Below are positions 25,337 to 35,667 of a stretch of 64,000 nucleotides of DNA, piece by piece; the stretch's first letter is position 1, and every line of letters begins with the position of its first letter. Below the pieces are notes generated by a model, which worked only from the letters and a program-made list of their open reading frames with translations, was not told the origin of the DNA and did no database searches. The DNA comes from Christensenellaceae bacterium (GTDB lineage: Bacteria > Bacillota > Clostridia > Christensenellales > Christensenellaceae): assembly GCA_022846035.1 (NCBI GenBank), contig AP025580.1, positions 1,054,001-1,118,000 of the forward strand, given 5' to 3'. Position numbers and translations under genes: made by a program.

Positions 25337-25532
25337 TTTGCTATGCAATATAAAAAATGCTTTATTAAAAGGATACCAGGATATAAGGTCGGTTCTTACA
25401 TTCGTTACATATCGAATAATAATGCGTAAATAGGATATAAAGTTCGAATTAATATTGCGGAAAGATTGGCAATTTAGTATGATAACTATATGAGTTTTTA
25501 TACTTATATATTTTAATTGTAGGAGGTATCAT

Positions 25533-26990
25533 ATGGAAAAGTTTTTTAAACTCAAAGAGAATGGCACAAAAGCTTCAACCGAAGTCATTGCCGGATTTAC
25601 AACGTTCTTTGCGATGTCTTACATCATTTTTGTAAACCCGAGCATTCTGTCGGCGACGGGCATGCCTTCTCAGGCGGTATTCCTTGCAACGATCATCGCG
25701 GCAGCGATCGGCACCCTCGTTATGGGCCTGTTTGCAAACGTACCGTATGCGCAGGCTCCCGGTATGGGCTTAAACGCGTTCTTTACCTATACGGTATGCT
25801 TCGCACTTGGCTTTACCTGGCAGCAGGCACTCGCAATGGTATTCATCTGTGGTATCGTAAACATTATTATTACGGTCACGAAACTGAGAAAAGCAATCAT
25901 CAAATCTATTCCTGAATCCTTGCAGAATGCCATTGGCGGCGGTATTGGTATCTTTGTTGCCTATATCGGTATCAAAAATGCGGGTATCATCCAGTTTACG
26001 TCCGATCCGGGAACGATCATGTCCATCAACGGCGCGCCGTTTGCGGCGGACGCGACTTATTCCGGAATTACCAGTATCGTTTCTTCAGGCGGCGCGGTAC
26101 CGGCACTCGTTACTTTCAATTCACCTGCGGTTATCCTGGCGCTGATCGGTATCATCCTGACGATCATACTTTTGGTTGCTAAGGTAAAGGGAGCGATCCT
26201 GATCGGTATCATCGCAACGACAATCATCGGTATCCCGATGGGCGTTGTCGACCTTTCGACGGTCAACTTTGCGGCAGACAGCCTTGGCAATTCTTTCAAG
26301 GACTTGGGCGTGACCTTTGGCGCGGCCTTTGGCCCTGAGGGCATGCAGTCGCTCTTTGCGGTTCCCGATAAGATACTTATGGTAATAATGACGATATTTG
26401 CCTTTAGTATATCAGATACATTCGATACAATCGGTACGTTCATCGGAACGGGCCGTAGAAGCGGTATCTTCAGTGCGGAAGACATGAAGATGATGGAAAC
26501 AAGCAAAGGCTTCAAATCCAAAATGGATAAAGCCCTGTTTGCAGATGCAATCGCGACGTCAGTCGGCGCTGTTTTCGGAACGTCTAATACGACGACATAC
26601 GTAGAAAGCGCCGCAGGTATTGGCGCAGGCGGACGTACCGGCCTTACGAGCGTTGTAACGGCAATCATCTTCCTGGCATGTATGTTCCTTGCTCCGGTGA
26701 TGGGCATCGTGCCTTCCCAGGCGACCGCTCCGGCGCTTATTGCTGTTGGCGTTATGATGATGGCGGCATTCAAGGATATTAAGTGGGGGGATTTCGAGGA
26801 AGCTGTGCCGGCGTTCTTTGCAGGCGTATTCATGGCCCTGTGCTACAGTATTTCCTACGGTATCGCCGCAGGTTTCCTGTTCTACTGCATTGTTAAGATC
26901 ATCCGCGGCAAAGCAAAAGAGCTGCACCCGATCCTGATCGTGGCAACGATCCTGTTCGTACTGAACTTCGTCGTGCTGGCGCTGATCTAA
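25533..26990 (+). CDS. NCS2-family purine permease (guanine/hypoxanthine/adenine type)
   Basis: A 485-residue membrane protein of the AzgA/PbuG branch of NCS2 transporters. Visible family marks are the N-terminal EVIAGFTTFFAMSYIIFVNP, AQAPGMGLNAFFTY, the conserved ESLQNAIGGGIGIF, SDTFDTIGTFIGTG, and TSNTTTYVESAAGIGAGGRTG near helix 10. About 12-14 hydrophobic spans are present. It imports purine bases by proton symport. A GTAGGAGG site precedes the ATG. It lies just before the de novo purine operon but is separated from it by a terminator. Confidence 0.9.
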   Translation: MEKFFKLKENGTKASTEVIAGFTTFFAMSYIIFVNPSILSATGMPSQAVFLATIIAAAIGTLVMGLFANVPYAQAPGMGLNAFFTYTVCFALGFTWQQALAMVFICGIVNIIITVTKLRKAIIKSIPESLQNAIGGGIGIFVAYIGIKNAGIIQFTSDPGTIMSINGAPFAADATYSGITSIVSSGGAVPALVTFNSPAVILALIGIILTIILLVAKVKGAILIGIIATTIIGIPMGVVDLSTVNFAADSLGNSFKDLGVTFGAAFGPEGMQSLFAVPDKILMVIMTIFAFSISDTFDTIGTFIGTGRRSGIFSAEDMKMMETSKGFKSKMDKALFADAIATSVGAVFGTSNTTTYVESAAGIGAGGRTGLTSVVTAIIFLACMFLAPVMGIVPSQATAPALIAVGVMMMAAFKDIKWGDFEEAVPAFFAGVFMALCYSISYGIAAGFLFYCIVKIIRGKAKELHPILIVATILFVLNFVVLALI

Positions 26991-27009
26991 AAAATATGTA
27001 AGTGTAAGG

Positions 27010-27034
27010 TTGAGCCGGCGCCCTGCCGGCTCAA
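27010..27034 (+). terminator. Intrinsic terminator between the permease and purE
   Basis: A perfect 10-bp GC-rich stem (TTGAGCCGGC with GCCGGCTCAA) has a 5-base loop, followed by TCCTTTC. The tail is weak in T, so some readthrough into the pur operon is possible. Confidence 0.7.
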
Positions 27035-27072
27035 TCCTTTCATAGAAAAATTCAATCTAAAGGAGAAACAGA

Positions 27073-27558
27073 ATGAAAGTTGCAGTGATTATGGGTTCGA
27101 AAAGCGACCTGCCGGTATTAAAGCCGACGATTGATACATTGAAAGATTTTGGTATTGAGGTAGAAGCGCATGTCATGTCTGCGCACAGGACGCCAGAGCT
27201 CGCGGCAGACTTCGCAAAGAACGCAAAGGACAACGGGGTCGAGGTAATCATTGCCGCTGCCGGAAAGGCAGCACATCTTGCCGGTGTAATTGCCGGTCAC
27301 AGTATTTTGCCGGTGATCGGACTTCCGATCAAATCTTCTACAATGGACGGGCTGGATTCCCTGCTTTCTACAGTGCAAATGCCCGAGGGTATTCCGGTAG
27401 CCACCGTGGCCATCAACGGCGGAAAAAACGCCGCCCTGCTAGCAGTGCAAATTCTCGCGCTCAAATACGATACGTTAAGCGATTTATTATATAAATTTAA
27501 AGAAGATATGCAGCTTAAGGTTGTAGCTGCGGATGCTGAACTCAGAGAGGAGCTTTAA
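27073..27558 (+). CDS. purE: N5-carboxyaminoimidazole ribonucleotide mutase PurE
   Basis: A 161-residue class I PurE that moves the carboxyl group to give 4-carboxyaminoimidazole ribonucleotide. It has the substrate loop [16 protein letters not shown] with the catalytic His, [16 protein letters not shown] and [16 protein letters not shown]. It is the first gene of purE-C-F-M-N-H-D on one strand with short gaps. No purK is seen in the window. The ATG is spaced from AAAGGAG. Confidence 0.95.
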   Translation: MKVAVIMGSKSDLPVLKPTIDTLKDFGIEVEAHVMSAHRTPELAADFAKNAKDNGVEVIIAAAGKAAHLAGVIAGHSILPVIGLPIKSSTMDGLDSLLSTVQMPEGIPVATVAINGGKNAALLAVQILALKYDTLSDLLYKFKEDMQLKVVAADAELREEL

Positions 27559-27559
27559 A

Positions 27560-28267
27560 ATGAAAAAAGCAGAACAAATGTATGAAGGAAAAGCAAAAAA
27601 AGTTTTTAAAACGGATGATCCGGATTATGTGATCGTTGATTATAAGGATGATGCAACCGCCTTTAACGGCCTCAAGAAAGGTACGATCGTCGGAAAGGGC
27701 GTGGTCAATAATAAGGTTTCCAATCATATGTTTAAAATGCTGGAAGAGCACGGGATTCCTACGCATTTTGTAGAAGAACTTTCCGATCGTGAAACGGTGG
27801 TTAAGAGCGTTTCAATCGTTCCGGTGGAAGTGATCGTCAGGAATATCGCCGCCGGCAGCCTTTCCAAAAGGCTGGGTATCCCAGAGGGAACAAAGCTCAA
27901 ATCCACGGTACTTGAATATAGCTATAAGGACGACGAGCTCGGCGATCCGATGATTAATGATTATCATGTGTTTGCTATGGATCTCGCAACGCCGGAAGAA
28001 CTCGAGAAAATTGCGACGTATTCCTTTAAGGTCAACGAGATCATGACGGATTACCTCAAGCAATTCGGAATTGAGCTGATCGACTTTAAACTGGAATACG
28101 GCCGCTACAAAGGCGAAATCATCCTTGCGGATGAAATTTCTCCGGACACCTGCCGTTTCTGGGATTCCAAGACTGGGGAGAAGCTGGATAAGGACCGTTT
28201 CCGTCAGGACCTCGGCAATGTTGAGGATGCGTATCAGGAAATCCTGCACCGGCTGATGGGAGAATAA
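27560..28267 (+). CDS. purC: Phosphoribosylaminoimidazole-succinocarboxamide synthase
   Basis: A 235-residue SAICAR synthetase that joins aspartate to CAIR using ATP. It shows [11 protein letters not shown] (ATP loop), [32 protein letters not shown] and [12 protein letters not shown] with metal-binding acids. The ATG at 27560 has GAGAGG upstream; the longer frame reaching back into purE is not needed. It starts 1 base after the purE stop. Confidence 0.96.
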   Translation: MKKAEQMYEGKAKKVFKTDDPDYVIVDYKDDATAFNGLKKGTIVGKGVVNNKVSNHMFKMLEEHGIPTHFVEELSDRETVVKSVSIVPVEVIVRNIAAGSLSKRLGIPEGTKLKSTVLEYSYKDDELGDPMINDYHVFAMDLATPEELEKIATYSFKVNEIMTDYLKQFGIELIDFKLEYGRYKGEIILADEISPDTCRFWDSKTGEKLDKDRFRQDLGNVEDAYQEILHRLMGE

Positions 28268-28270
28268 AGC

Positions 28271-29728
28271 ATGCTTCTTGCACCAAACATGCAATATGAG
28301 CGATGGAAGCCGGCAGACGACGTTATGCCGGAGGAATGCGGTGTGTTCGGTATCTTTATGGATGACCGCCATTATGATCCGGCGGAGGCGGCATATCTCG
28401 GACTGTACGCCTTGCAGCACAGGGGGCAGGAGAGCGCCGGTATTGCGGTCACGGACGGAAAATGCGTGAAACAGCATAAGGGCATGGGCCTGTGTTCAGA
28501 GGTGTTTAAGGATAATCTCGATAAGCTTTTGGGCGGCCATATCGGTATCGGCCATGTGCGTTACTCCACGACGGGGGAAAGTAAAGGTGAAAACGCGCAG
28601 CCGCTTGTAATATCGTATCGCGGCGGCAAGCTTGCCTTAGCACATAACGGTAACCTGATCAACAGTACGGCGCTGCGCGCAAAGCTGGAGGACGAAGGCA
28701 CCGTTTTTCAAACGTCGCTGGATACGGAGGTAATGGCTAACCTGATCGCCAAATACTCAAAACGCGGCCTGTTGAATGCGATTTCCGCCATGATGAAAGT
28801 CGTGAGGGGCTCTTATGCGTTGGTCATCATGACGCAGGACGAGCTTGTCGCGGTGCGTGATCCGCTGGGGATCCGTCCACTGGCGCTGGGAAAACTGGAC
28901 AACAATTACGTTGTGGCATCCGAGTCGTGCGCTTTTGATACTATAGATGCGGAGTTTGTGCGGGATGTCCGTCCGGGCGAAATTATCATGATCAACAAGG
29001 ACGGTCTGAAATCCTATCAGGCGCAATCGTCGATGCAAACGGCCCTTTGCGTATTTGAATATGTATATTTTGCGCGTCCCGATTCAGACATCGACGGGAT
29101 CAGCGTATACCGGTCGCGTGAAAACATGGGCATTAAACTGGCGCAGGCATTTCCGGTCGACGCCGATCTCGTCAGCGACGTACCGGATTCGGCTACGCCG
29201 GCGGCATCGGGGTATGCGGCGGAATCGGGCATTCCATATGCGAAAGCTTTATCCAAAAACCGCTATGTGGGCAGGACATTCATCCAGCCGTCGCAGGCGC
29301 TTCGGGAACGCGGCGTTAAGCTGAAGCTTAACGCCATGAAGCGGAATGTACATGGAAAAAGGTTGATTTTGATCGATGATTCTATCGTGCGCGGAACGAC
29401 GAGCAGGAAAATCGTAGAAATGCTGCGGCTGGCAGGCGCGCGAGAGGTGCATATGCAAATCAGTTCTCCGCCTGTTATCTGCCCGTGCTTTTTCGGGATC
29501 GATACGCCGTCGCACGATCAATTGATCGGGTCCAAAAATTCGGTGGAAGAGATACGCAGGATCATCGGCGCCGATACCTTGCATTATTTGTCCATCGGGG
29601 ATTTGCTGAAAACGGTGGAGGGCGCGGGATGTAATTTCTGTACCGGATGCTTCGACGGGCACTATCCGGTCGATATGAGAAAAGCTTTGAAAGAAACAGA
29701 AGCAGTGGAACTGTCCGGCATAGAATAG
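28271..29728 (+). CDS. purF: Amidophosphoribosyltransferase PurF (Fe-S type, with propeptide)
   Basis: A 485-residue enzyme that starts purine synthesis by moving the glutamine amide nitrogen onto PRPP. The nucleophile Cys lies in EECGVFGIF, so ~22 residues must be removed as a propeptide. The PRPP-binding site is [15 protein letters not shown]-terminal cysteines in CPCFFGID and [11 protein letters not shown] match the Bacillus-type 4Fe-4S cluster, which makes the enzyme oxygen-sensitive as expected for an anaerobe. It begins 3 bases after purC. Confidence 0.96.
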   Translation: MLLAPNMQYERWKPADDVMPEECGVFGIFMDDRHYDPAEAAYLGLYALQHRGQESAGIAVTDGKCVKQHKGMGLCSEVFKDNLDKLLGGHIGIGHVRYSTTGESKGENAQPLVISYRGGKLALAHNGNLINSTALRAKLEDEGTVFQTSLDTEVMANLIAKYSKRGLLNAISAMMKVVRGSYALVIMTQDELVAVRDPLGIRPLALGKLDNNYVVASESCAFDTIDAEFVRDVRPGEIIMINKDGLKSYQAQSSMQTALCVFEYVYFARPDSDIDGISVYRSRENMGIKLAQAFPVDADLVSDVPDSATPAASGYAAESGIPYAKALSKNRYVGRTFIQPSQALRERGVKLKLNAMKRNVHGKRLILIDDSIVRGTTSRKIVEMLRLAGAREVHMQISSPPVICPCFFGIDTPSHDQLIGSKNSVEEIRRIIGADTLHYLSIGDLLKTVEGAGCNFCTGCFDGHYPVDMRKALKETEAVELSGIE

Positions 29729-29753
29729 GGCAGAGACTGGAAAGAGAGGGAAT

Positions 29754-30767
29754 ATGGCAGTAACATATAAAGATGCCGGAGTTGACGTAGAACGCGGCTA
29801 TGAGGCTGTAAAGCTGATGAAAGAGCACGTTAAAAAAACTTTTGACGGCAATGTGATCACCGATCTCGGGACGTTTGGCGGGATGTATGATATAGGTAAC
29901 GGACAGGTGCTGGTTTCGGGAACAGACGGCGTCGGTACCAAACTGATGGCGGCTTTCGCTACCAATAAAAACGATACGGTAGGAATCGATTGCGTGGCGA
30001 TGTGTGCAAACGACGTAATATGCCATGGCGCACGGCCTTTGTTTTTCCTGGACTATATCGCTACGGGAGCTCTGGTACCAGGTGTTGCGGCGGATATTGT
30101 CAAGGGGATTGCCGATGGCTGTATACAGTCCGGCTGCGCGCTGATTGGCGGGGAAACGGCGGAAATGCCCGGGTTTTATCCTGAAGGCGAATATGACCTG
30201 GCGGGATTCTGCGTAGGAATCGTAAACAAGGCGGATATTATCAATGGAACGAACATCGCCGTGGGGGACAGAATTATCGGGCTGGGTTCCACGGGTATTC
30301 ATTCCAACGGTTTTTCGCTGGTACGCAAGCTTTATGCTATGGACGATACTTTAAATACTATAAAAATTGCAGAAACGGGAACGACGCTGGGCGAGCTGCT
30401 TCTTACGCCCACGAAAATATATGTAAAGTCGATCCTCGGCCTGATCGAAAAGATCGGGGTCAAAGGAATCGCGCACATCACAGGCGGCGGCTTCTACGAA
30501 AATATCCCGCGCGTGCTGCCGAAGAATGTGGATGCAAGGATTCGGCTGGGCTCATGGGATATGCCGTATGTTTTTGAAAAGCTGGTGGCGGACGCTCAGC
30601 TTTCCCAAAAGGATGCATACAATACCTTTAACATGGGAATCGGCATGATCGTCGTAGTAAAGCCGGAACAGGAAAAAGAGGCACTCGCCATGCTGGAAGC
30701 GTCTGGCGAAAAGGCTTATTCGATCGGCGAGATCGTATCCGGCAGTGGAGGCGTTGAGTTATGCTGA
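29754..30767 (+). CDS. purM: Phosphoribosylformylglycinamidine cyclo-ligase
   Basis: A 337-residue AIR synthetase that closes the imidazole ring with ATP. Family motifs are [60 protein letters not shown] and [16 protein letters not shown]. It is preceded by an AGAGAGGG site. Its end overlaps purN by 7 bases. Confidence 0.96.
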   Translation: MAVTYKDAGVDVERGYEAVKLMKEHVKKTFDGNVITDLGTFGGMYDIGNGQVLVSGTDGVGTKLMAAFATNKNDTVGIDCVAMCANDVICHGARPLFFLDYIATGALVPGVAADIVKGIADGCIQSGCALIGGETAEMPGFYPEGEYDLAGFCVGIVNKADIINGTNIAVGDRIIGLGSTGIHSNGFSLVRKLYAMDDTLNTIKIAETGTTLGELLLTPTKIYVKSILGLIEKIGVKGIAHITGGGFYENIPRVLPKNVDARIRLGSWDMPYVFEKLVADAQLSQKDAYNTFNMGIGMIVVVKPEQEKEALAMLEASGEKAYSIGEIVSGSGGVELC

Positions 30768-31381
30768 AATTTGCCGTTATGGCATCCGGCGGCGGAACGG
30801 ATTTCCAGTCGCTGATCGATGCCGTGGAGTCGGGACAGATCCAGGCCGAGATTTGCTGTCTTGTCGCCGGAAAACCGGATATTTATGCAATCAAGCGTGC
30901 GGAAAGCGCGGGAATTCCTGTGGAGGTCGTGCAAAAAAAGTGTTTTTCTTCACAAGAACAGTTCGACAGCGCCATACTATCCGTATTGCAAAAGTACCGC
31001 GCGGATTTTGTCGTATTGGCGGGATATTTGAGTATTATCGGCGAAAAAACGCTGGCGGCTTATCCCAACAAGATCATCAATGTTCATCCATCGCTCATTC
31101 CAAGCTTTTGCGGAATGGGCATGTATGGAAGCAAAGTACACGAGGCGGCAATCGCATATGGTGTAAAATTTTCGGGCGCAACCGTCCATTTTATCGATGG
31201 ACAGGCGGACACAGGGCCGATTATCATGCAAGCGGCCGTACCGGTACTGGAGGGAGATTCTCCTGCAGACTTAGCAGCGCGGGTGCTGGAGACAGAGCAT
31301 AAAATATTGCCGGAGGCTGTGGCGTTGATGGCAGATGGAAAATTGAGAACAGAGGGCAGGATTGTAAAAATTTTAAAATAG
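30761..31381 (+). CDS. purN: Phosphoribosylglycinamide formyltransferase PurN
   Basis: A 206-residue folate-dependent GAR transformylase. The opening [18 protein letters not shown] is a variant of the usual GxGSNFQA loop. The catalytic Asn-His-Asp set is represented by [11 protein letters not shown] and [18 protein letters not shown]. It makes formyl-GAR from 10-formyl-THF. It overlaps purM, so coupling is expected. Confidence 0.93.
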   Translation: MLKFAVMASGGGTDFQSLIDAVESGQIQAEICCLVAGKPDIYAIKRAESAGIPVEVVQKKCFSSQEQFDSAILSVLQKYRADFVVLAGYLSIIGEKTLAAYPNKIINVHPSLIPSFCGMGMYGSKVHEAAIAYGVKFSGATVHFIDGQADTGPIIMQAAVPVLEGDSPADLAARVLETEHKILPEAVALMADGKLRTEGRIVKILK

Positions 31382-31397
31382 TTTGGAGGATCATAAA

Positions 31398-32939
31398 ATG
31401 GCAAAAAGAGCTTTTTTAAGCGTGTTTGACAAGACAGGCATCGTTGATTTCGCAAAAGGCTTGATTGGCTTGGGATTCGAAATCCTTTCCACCGGCGGAA
31501 CGCAGCGTGAGCTGGAAAACGCGGGGCTAGCGGTGACGAATGTTTCGGATATTACCGGTTTTCCGGAATGCCTTGACGGTAGGGTGAAAACGCTGCATCC
31601 GAAGATCCACGCGGGCATTCTGGCAATGCGCGGCAATGAAGAGCATATGAAGCAGTTAAAGGAACTGGGTGTTGAAACGATCGACGTGGTGGCAGTGAAC
31701 CTCTATCCGTTCAAGCAGACGATTTCCAAAGCAGATGTCACGCTGGAAGACGCGATCGAGAATATCGATATTGGCGGACCGACCATGCTGCGCGCTGCCG
31801 CTAAGAACTGGCAGGATGTTGCAGTTGTGATTGACGCTGCTGACTATGATAGAGTACTTGCTGAGTTCAGTGAGGAGGGGGCGGTATCGCGGGATACCAA
31901 ATTCTATCTGGGCGCAAAAGTGTTTGAAAATACGGCGGCATATGATGCGCTGATCGCGCAATATCTGAGAAAGCAAATGGATGAAGAGGTGCTGCCGGAA
32001 AAACTGACGCTTACCTATGAGAAACAGCAGGAGATGCGGTATGGCGAAAATCCGCACCAGCATGCGGCCTTTTACCGCGAACCCTTATATGTTGCGGGCA
32101 GCTTGGCGAATGCCAAGCAGCTTAACGGTAAAGAGCTTTCCTTTAATAATATCAATGATGCGGCGGGGGCACTTGACTGCCTGCGTGAATTTTCGGATAC
32201 GACAGTCGTAGGCGTAAAGCACGCCAATCCGTGCGGCGTGGGAAGCGCGGATACGGTTTATGACGCGTACATGAAAGCGTATGAATGCGATCCGGTTTCT
32301 ATTTACGGCGGGATCGTAGCCTGCAACAGGGAGATCGACGAAAAAACGGCAAGCCAGATGAGTAAAATATTTTTGGAGATCGTGATCGCGCCCTCTTATA
32401 CCAAAGAAGCGCTCGATATTCTCTGTCAAAAGAAAAACCTGCGCGTACTGCAATTGCCGGAGATCAGCGCGCCGCTTCCCAAGGACGGTATCGATACCAA
32501 GAAAGTTCTGGGCGGACTATTGGTGCAGGGACTGAACGATAAAATGTTTGACGGCGAGTTTAAGGTGGTTACTAAACGCGCGCCCACGGACGAGGAGATG
32601 GAAAATCTTGAGTTTGCATTCAAGGTCGTAAAATATGTGAAATCCAACGGTATTGCGATTGCCAAAGGCATGGGAACGCTGGGGATCGGACCGGGGCAGA
32701 CAAACCGTATCTGGGCGGCGGAAATGGCGTTGGAACGTAGCGGCGAGGACGTTAAGGGCGCGGTACTGGCGTCCGACGCTTTCTTTCCTTTCGACGATTG
32801 CGTCGAGGTGGCGGCAAGAGCGGGAATCACGGCAATCATTCAGCCCGGCGGATCGATCCGTGACGAAGATTCAATCAAAAAATGCGACGAAAACGGGATT
32901 GCGATGGTATTTACCGGTATTCGTCATTTCAGACACTAA
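31398..32939 (+). CDS. purH: Bifunctional AICAR formyltransferase / IMP cyclohydrolase
   Basis: A 513-residue two-domain enzyme for the last two steps to IMP. The N-terminal cyclohydrolase shows [20 protein letters not shown] and [15 protein letters not shown]. The C-terminal transformylase has KHANPCGVG (catalytic Lys-His), [24 protein letters not shown] and [13 protein letters not shown] 31398 lies after TTTGGAGG; a TTG at 31383 precedes that site and is not the start. Confidence 0.96.
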   Translation: MAKRAFLSVFDKTGIVDFAKGLIGLGFEILSTGGTQRELENAGLAVTNVSDITGFPECLDGRVKTLHPKIHAGILAMRGNEEHMKQLKELGVETIDVVAVNLYPFKQTISKADVTLEDAIENIDIGGPTMLRAAAKNWQDVAVVIDAADYDRVLAEFSEEGAVSRDTKFYLGAKVFENTAAYDALIAQYLRKQMDEEVLPEKLTLTYEKQQEMRYGENPHQHAAFYREPLYVAGSLANAKQLNGKELSFNNINDAAGALDCLREFSDTTVVGVKHANPCGVGSADTVYDAYMKAYECDPVSIYGGIVACNREIDEKTASQMSKIFLEIVIAPSYTKEALDILCQKKNLRVLQLPEISAPLPKDGIDTKKVLGGLLVQGLNDKMFDGEFKVVTKRAPTDEEMENLEFAFKVVKYVKSNGIAIAKGMGTLGIGPGQTNRIWAAEMALERSGEDVKGAVLASDAFFPFDDCVEVAARAGITAIIQPGGSIRDEDSIKKCDENGIAMVFTGIRHFRH

Positions 32940-32959
32940 AGAAAAAGGAATAATGTGCA

Positions 32960-34216
32960 ATGTATAAGATATTGATAGTAGGCGGCGGTGGCCGCGAGCA
33001 TGCGATTTTATGGAAGCTGAAGCAGAGCGGCAGGCCGGTGGAGCTTTATTGCGCGCCGGGAAACGGTGGTACAGCTCAGATAGCAAGCAATGTGGCGATC
33101 AAAGCGGACGATGTTGACGGAATCGTCAGATGGGCAAAGCAAAACGAAATAGATATGGTATTCGTCGCGCCGGACGATCCGCTTGCGCTGGGCATGGTGG
33201 ACGCACTTACGGCGGCGGGAATCCGCGCGTTTGGACCGACCAAGGCGGCGGCGGAAATTGAATGGTCAAAATCATATTCCAAATGGCTAATGAAAAAATA
33301 CGGCATTCCTACCGCGGACTTCGAGGTTTTTGACGATGCGGCGCAGGCGGTTGCATATCTGGGAACGTCAAAATATCCGACAGTAGTCAAGGCTGACGGC
33401 CTGGCCCTCGGAAAAGGGGTACTCATCTGCGAGAATTTTGAGCAGGCGAAGCAGGCGGTAGAAGATATTATGCTGGATAAAAAATTCGGTAATGCGGGAG
33501 CGCGTGTTGTGATTGAGGAATTTATGACAGGCCCAGAGGTATCTGTGCTTTCGTTCTGCGACGGTAAGACCATCCTGCCGATGGTTTCCGCACAGGATCA
33601 CAAACGGGCGTATGATAACGACGAGGGATTGAATACGGGAGGCATGGGAACCTTTGCGCCGTCACCCAAGTTTACGAATGACCTGCAGGAATATGCGCAA
33701 AAGGAAATTTTTGAAAAAACAGTTCAGGCATTAAACGCGGAGGGCAGGGAATTCAAGGGCATTATTTTCTTTGGCCTAATGCTCACGCCCGACGGGGTAA
33801 AGGTGCTGGAATACAACGCGCGGCTGGGGGATCCGGAGACGCAATCGGTGTTTATGCTTCTTGAAACGGACTTATTAGACGTTATCGACGCAGTAATCGA
33901 CGGCACGCTTGACCGCGTATCGCTCAGTTGGAAAGATGAGAGCGCGGTATGCGTGGTCATGGCTTCTGGCGGCTATCCGCAAAAGTATGAAAACGGTAAG
34001 CTGATCGAGGGGCTGGATAATGTGGACGAGGGAGTGGTCGTTTTCCACGCCGGCACAAAGGCCGAAAATGGCGATTGTTATACAAACGGCGGACGGGTGC
34101 TGGGTGTAACGGCGACAGGAAAAGATATTGCCGAGGCGCGCGAAAAGGCGTATGCGAACGTAGAAAAGATCTCTTTTGACGGGGCGCACTACAGGACGGA
34201 TATTGGAATTAAATAA
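32960..34216 (+). CDS. purD: Phosphoribosylamine--glycine ligase
   Basis: A 418-residue ATP-grasp enzyme that joins glycine to phosphoribosylamine. It shows GGGGREHAILWKL at the N-terminus, ATP-grasp motifs VVKADGLALGKGV and GAGARV-type sequence (FGNAGARVVIEEFMTGPEVS), GGMGTFAPSP, and LEYNARLGDPETQ with metal-binding residues. It is the last gene of the operon. No purL, purQ/S, purB or purK is in the cluster, so FGAM synthase and adenylosuccinate lyase must lie elsewhere. Confidence 0.96.
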   Translation: MYKILIVGGGGREHAILWKLKQSGRPVELYCAPGNGGTAQIASNVAIKADDVDGIVRWAKQNEIDMVFVAPDDPLALGMVDALTAAGIRAFGPTKAAAEIEWSKSYSKWLMKKYGIPTADFEVFDDAAQAVAYLGTSKYPTVVKADGLALGKGVLICENFEQAKQAVEDIMLDKKFGNAGARVVIEEFMTGPEVSVLSFCDGKTILPMVSAQDHKRAYDNDEGLNTGGMGTFAPSPKFTNDLQEYAQKEIFEKTVQALNAEGREFKGIIFFGLMLTPDGVKVLEYNARLGDPETQSVFMLLETDLLDVIDAVIDGTLDRVSLSWKDESAVCVVMASGGYPQKYENGKLIEGLDNVDEGVVVFHAGTKAENGDCYTNGGRVLGVTATGKDIAEAREKAYANVEKISFDGAHYRTDIGIK

Positions 34217-34226
34217 AAGGGCAAAG

Positions 34227-34262
34227 AAAAGCGTCTGCATATCTGCATGCAGACGCTTTTTT
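34227..34262. terminator. Bidirectional terminator between purD and the converging FAD gene
   Basis: A 10-bp stem (GCGTCTGCAT with ATGCAGACGC) is flanked by AAAA on the left and T6 on the right. It can end transcripts from both sides. Confidence 0.9.
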
Positions 34263-34273
34263 ATTACGCTTTT

Positions 34274-35650
34274 TTAGTTACGGCCCAGAATTTTGTCCGC
34301 GACATAAAGCCCGTTTGCCGCCGCCTGAGACAGGGAGCGCGTAAATCCTGCGCCGTCGCCAGTGGCATAAACGCGGGAAAAGCCGTCAAGCTCGAAATCA
34401 TTTGCGTAAGGACGCGCGGAATAATATTTACATTCGATCCCGTAAAGAAGCGTATCGTAATTCGCGGTGCCGGGAGCGACTTTATCAAGCGCGTAAAGCG
34501 TTTCGATGATATTGTCGAGCTGCCGTTTGGGCAGGCACAGGCTCAGGTCCCCGGGAACCGCCTTTAAGGTGGGGCGGGTCGTGGACTGGGCCAAACGGTT
34601 CTGATCCGTCCTGCGTCCGGCCAGAAGATCGCCGAAACGCTGCACAAGCACGCTGTCGCCGCTGATCAGGTTGGCAAGACTCGCAACGTGGCGCGCATAT
34701 TCTATAGGTTCTTTGAAAGGCTCCGTAAAACGTATCGTGGTCAAAAGGGCAAAATTGGAATTGCCGGTCTTACGCGATTGATCGCGGTAAGAATGCCCGT
34801 TGACTGTCAACACGCCGTTGGTATTTTCCGTTACCACGCTGCCTTTTTCATTGAAACAAAACATACGTGTGGTATCGCCGTACGCCTTGCTGCGGTACCA
34901 GATCTTTGGTTCGTAGATGCAGCGCGAGAAATGTTCCCATACGCTGGAAGGAAGTTCTACACGTACGCCGATATCGACCTGATTATTGGTGAGGCCGACG
35001 TTGTTTTTTTTACACCAGCCTGCAAAAAACTGACTGCCGACACGACCGACGGCAAAAATAATATCTTTGGCAGCAAACTCCAATTTTTCTTTTTTGGATT
35101 CGGCATATACGATATGCCTGGAAGCATCAACATCTATGACGCCGGTATCCGTAAAAATATCGCATTTTTCAGCAATATGCTCGATCATTTTACGCATCGT
35201 ATCAAAATTCTCATCCGTACCAAGATGTTTGAGCTGCGCCTGCGACATATGCAGGTCGTACTTTAAACATTCCGACTTTAAATCGTTGTTCGGCATGAAA
35301 CGTTCCGTAGTCGCCCCAAAGGAAACAAGCAGCTTATCTGCCTGCTCGATATAATCGATTACTGTTTCCGGTTCCAGAAAATCGGTCAGCCAGCCGCCGT
35401 ATTCGGTGGAAATGACATATTTCCCATCCGAAAATGCGCCTGCTCCGGCCATGCCCTCCATAATCGCGCAGGAAGCGCATTTGATACAATGGTCGGCTGT
35501 TTTTTTGATAATCGGACAGATACGCTTGGTAATCGTATGGCCCTTTTCCAGCAGCGCCACTTTGAGAGCGGGATTCTTTTCGGTGAGCCGATACGCGGAC
35601 ATAATGCCGCTGATTCCGCCGCCGATGATGACGACATCGTAATTTTTCAA
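34274..35650 (-). CDS. FAD-dependent dehydrogenase (uncharacterised COG2509-like)
   Basis: A 458-residue flavoprotein. The N-terminal dinucleotide loop YDVVIIGGGISGIMSAYRL binds FAD, IIFAVGRVGS is the second FAD segment, and the C-terminal YATGDGAGFTRSLSQAAANG closes the site. A Cys cluster (RICPIIKKTADHCIKCASC, residues ~43-63) could bind a metal or Fe-S cofactor. Proteins of this type are annotated as dehydrogenases without a known substrate. It lies 17 bases after dapB on the same strand, so it belongs to the lysine-riboswitch transcript. Whether it acts in lysine metabolism is unknown. Confidence 0.78.
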   Translation of the reverse strand: MKNYDVVIIGGGISGIMSAYRLTEKNPALKVALLEKGHTITKRICPIIKKTADHCIKCASCAIMEGMAGAGAFSDGKYVISTEYGGWLTDFLEPETVIDYIEQADKLLVSFGATTERFMPNNDLKSECLKYDLHMSQAQLKHLGTDENFDTMRKMIEHIAEKCDIFTDTGVIDVDASRHIVYAESKKEKLEFAAKDIIFAVGRVGSQFFAGWCKKNNVGLTNNQVDIGVRVELPSSVWEHFSRCIYEPKIWYRSKAYGDTTRMFCFNEKGSVVTENTNGVLTVNGHSYRDQSRKTGNSNFALLTTIRFTEPFKEPIEYARHVASLANLISGDSVLVQRFGDLLAGRRTDQNRLAQSTTRPTLKAVPGDLSLCLPKRQLDNIIETLYALDKVAPGTANYDTLLYGIECKYYSARPYANDFELDGFSRVYATGDGAGFTRSLSQAAANGLYVADKILGRN

Positions 35651-35667
35651 GAATAGTTACCTCGTAA

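Noticed and set aside
25337-25532. Purine riboswitch before the permease
   Set aside because: The region is AT-rich and has suggestive repeats (AGGATATAA twice), but the conserved aptamer loops and paired stems are not present.
26991-27072. Purine riboswitch or PurR-box control before purE
   Set aside because: Only a terminator hairpin and a ribosome site fit in the 82 bases; no aptamer core or inverted PurR-type motif was seen.
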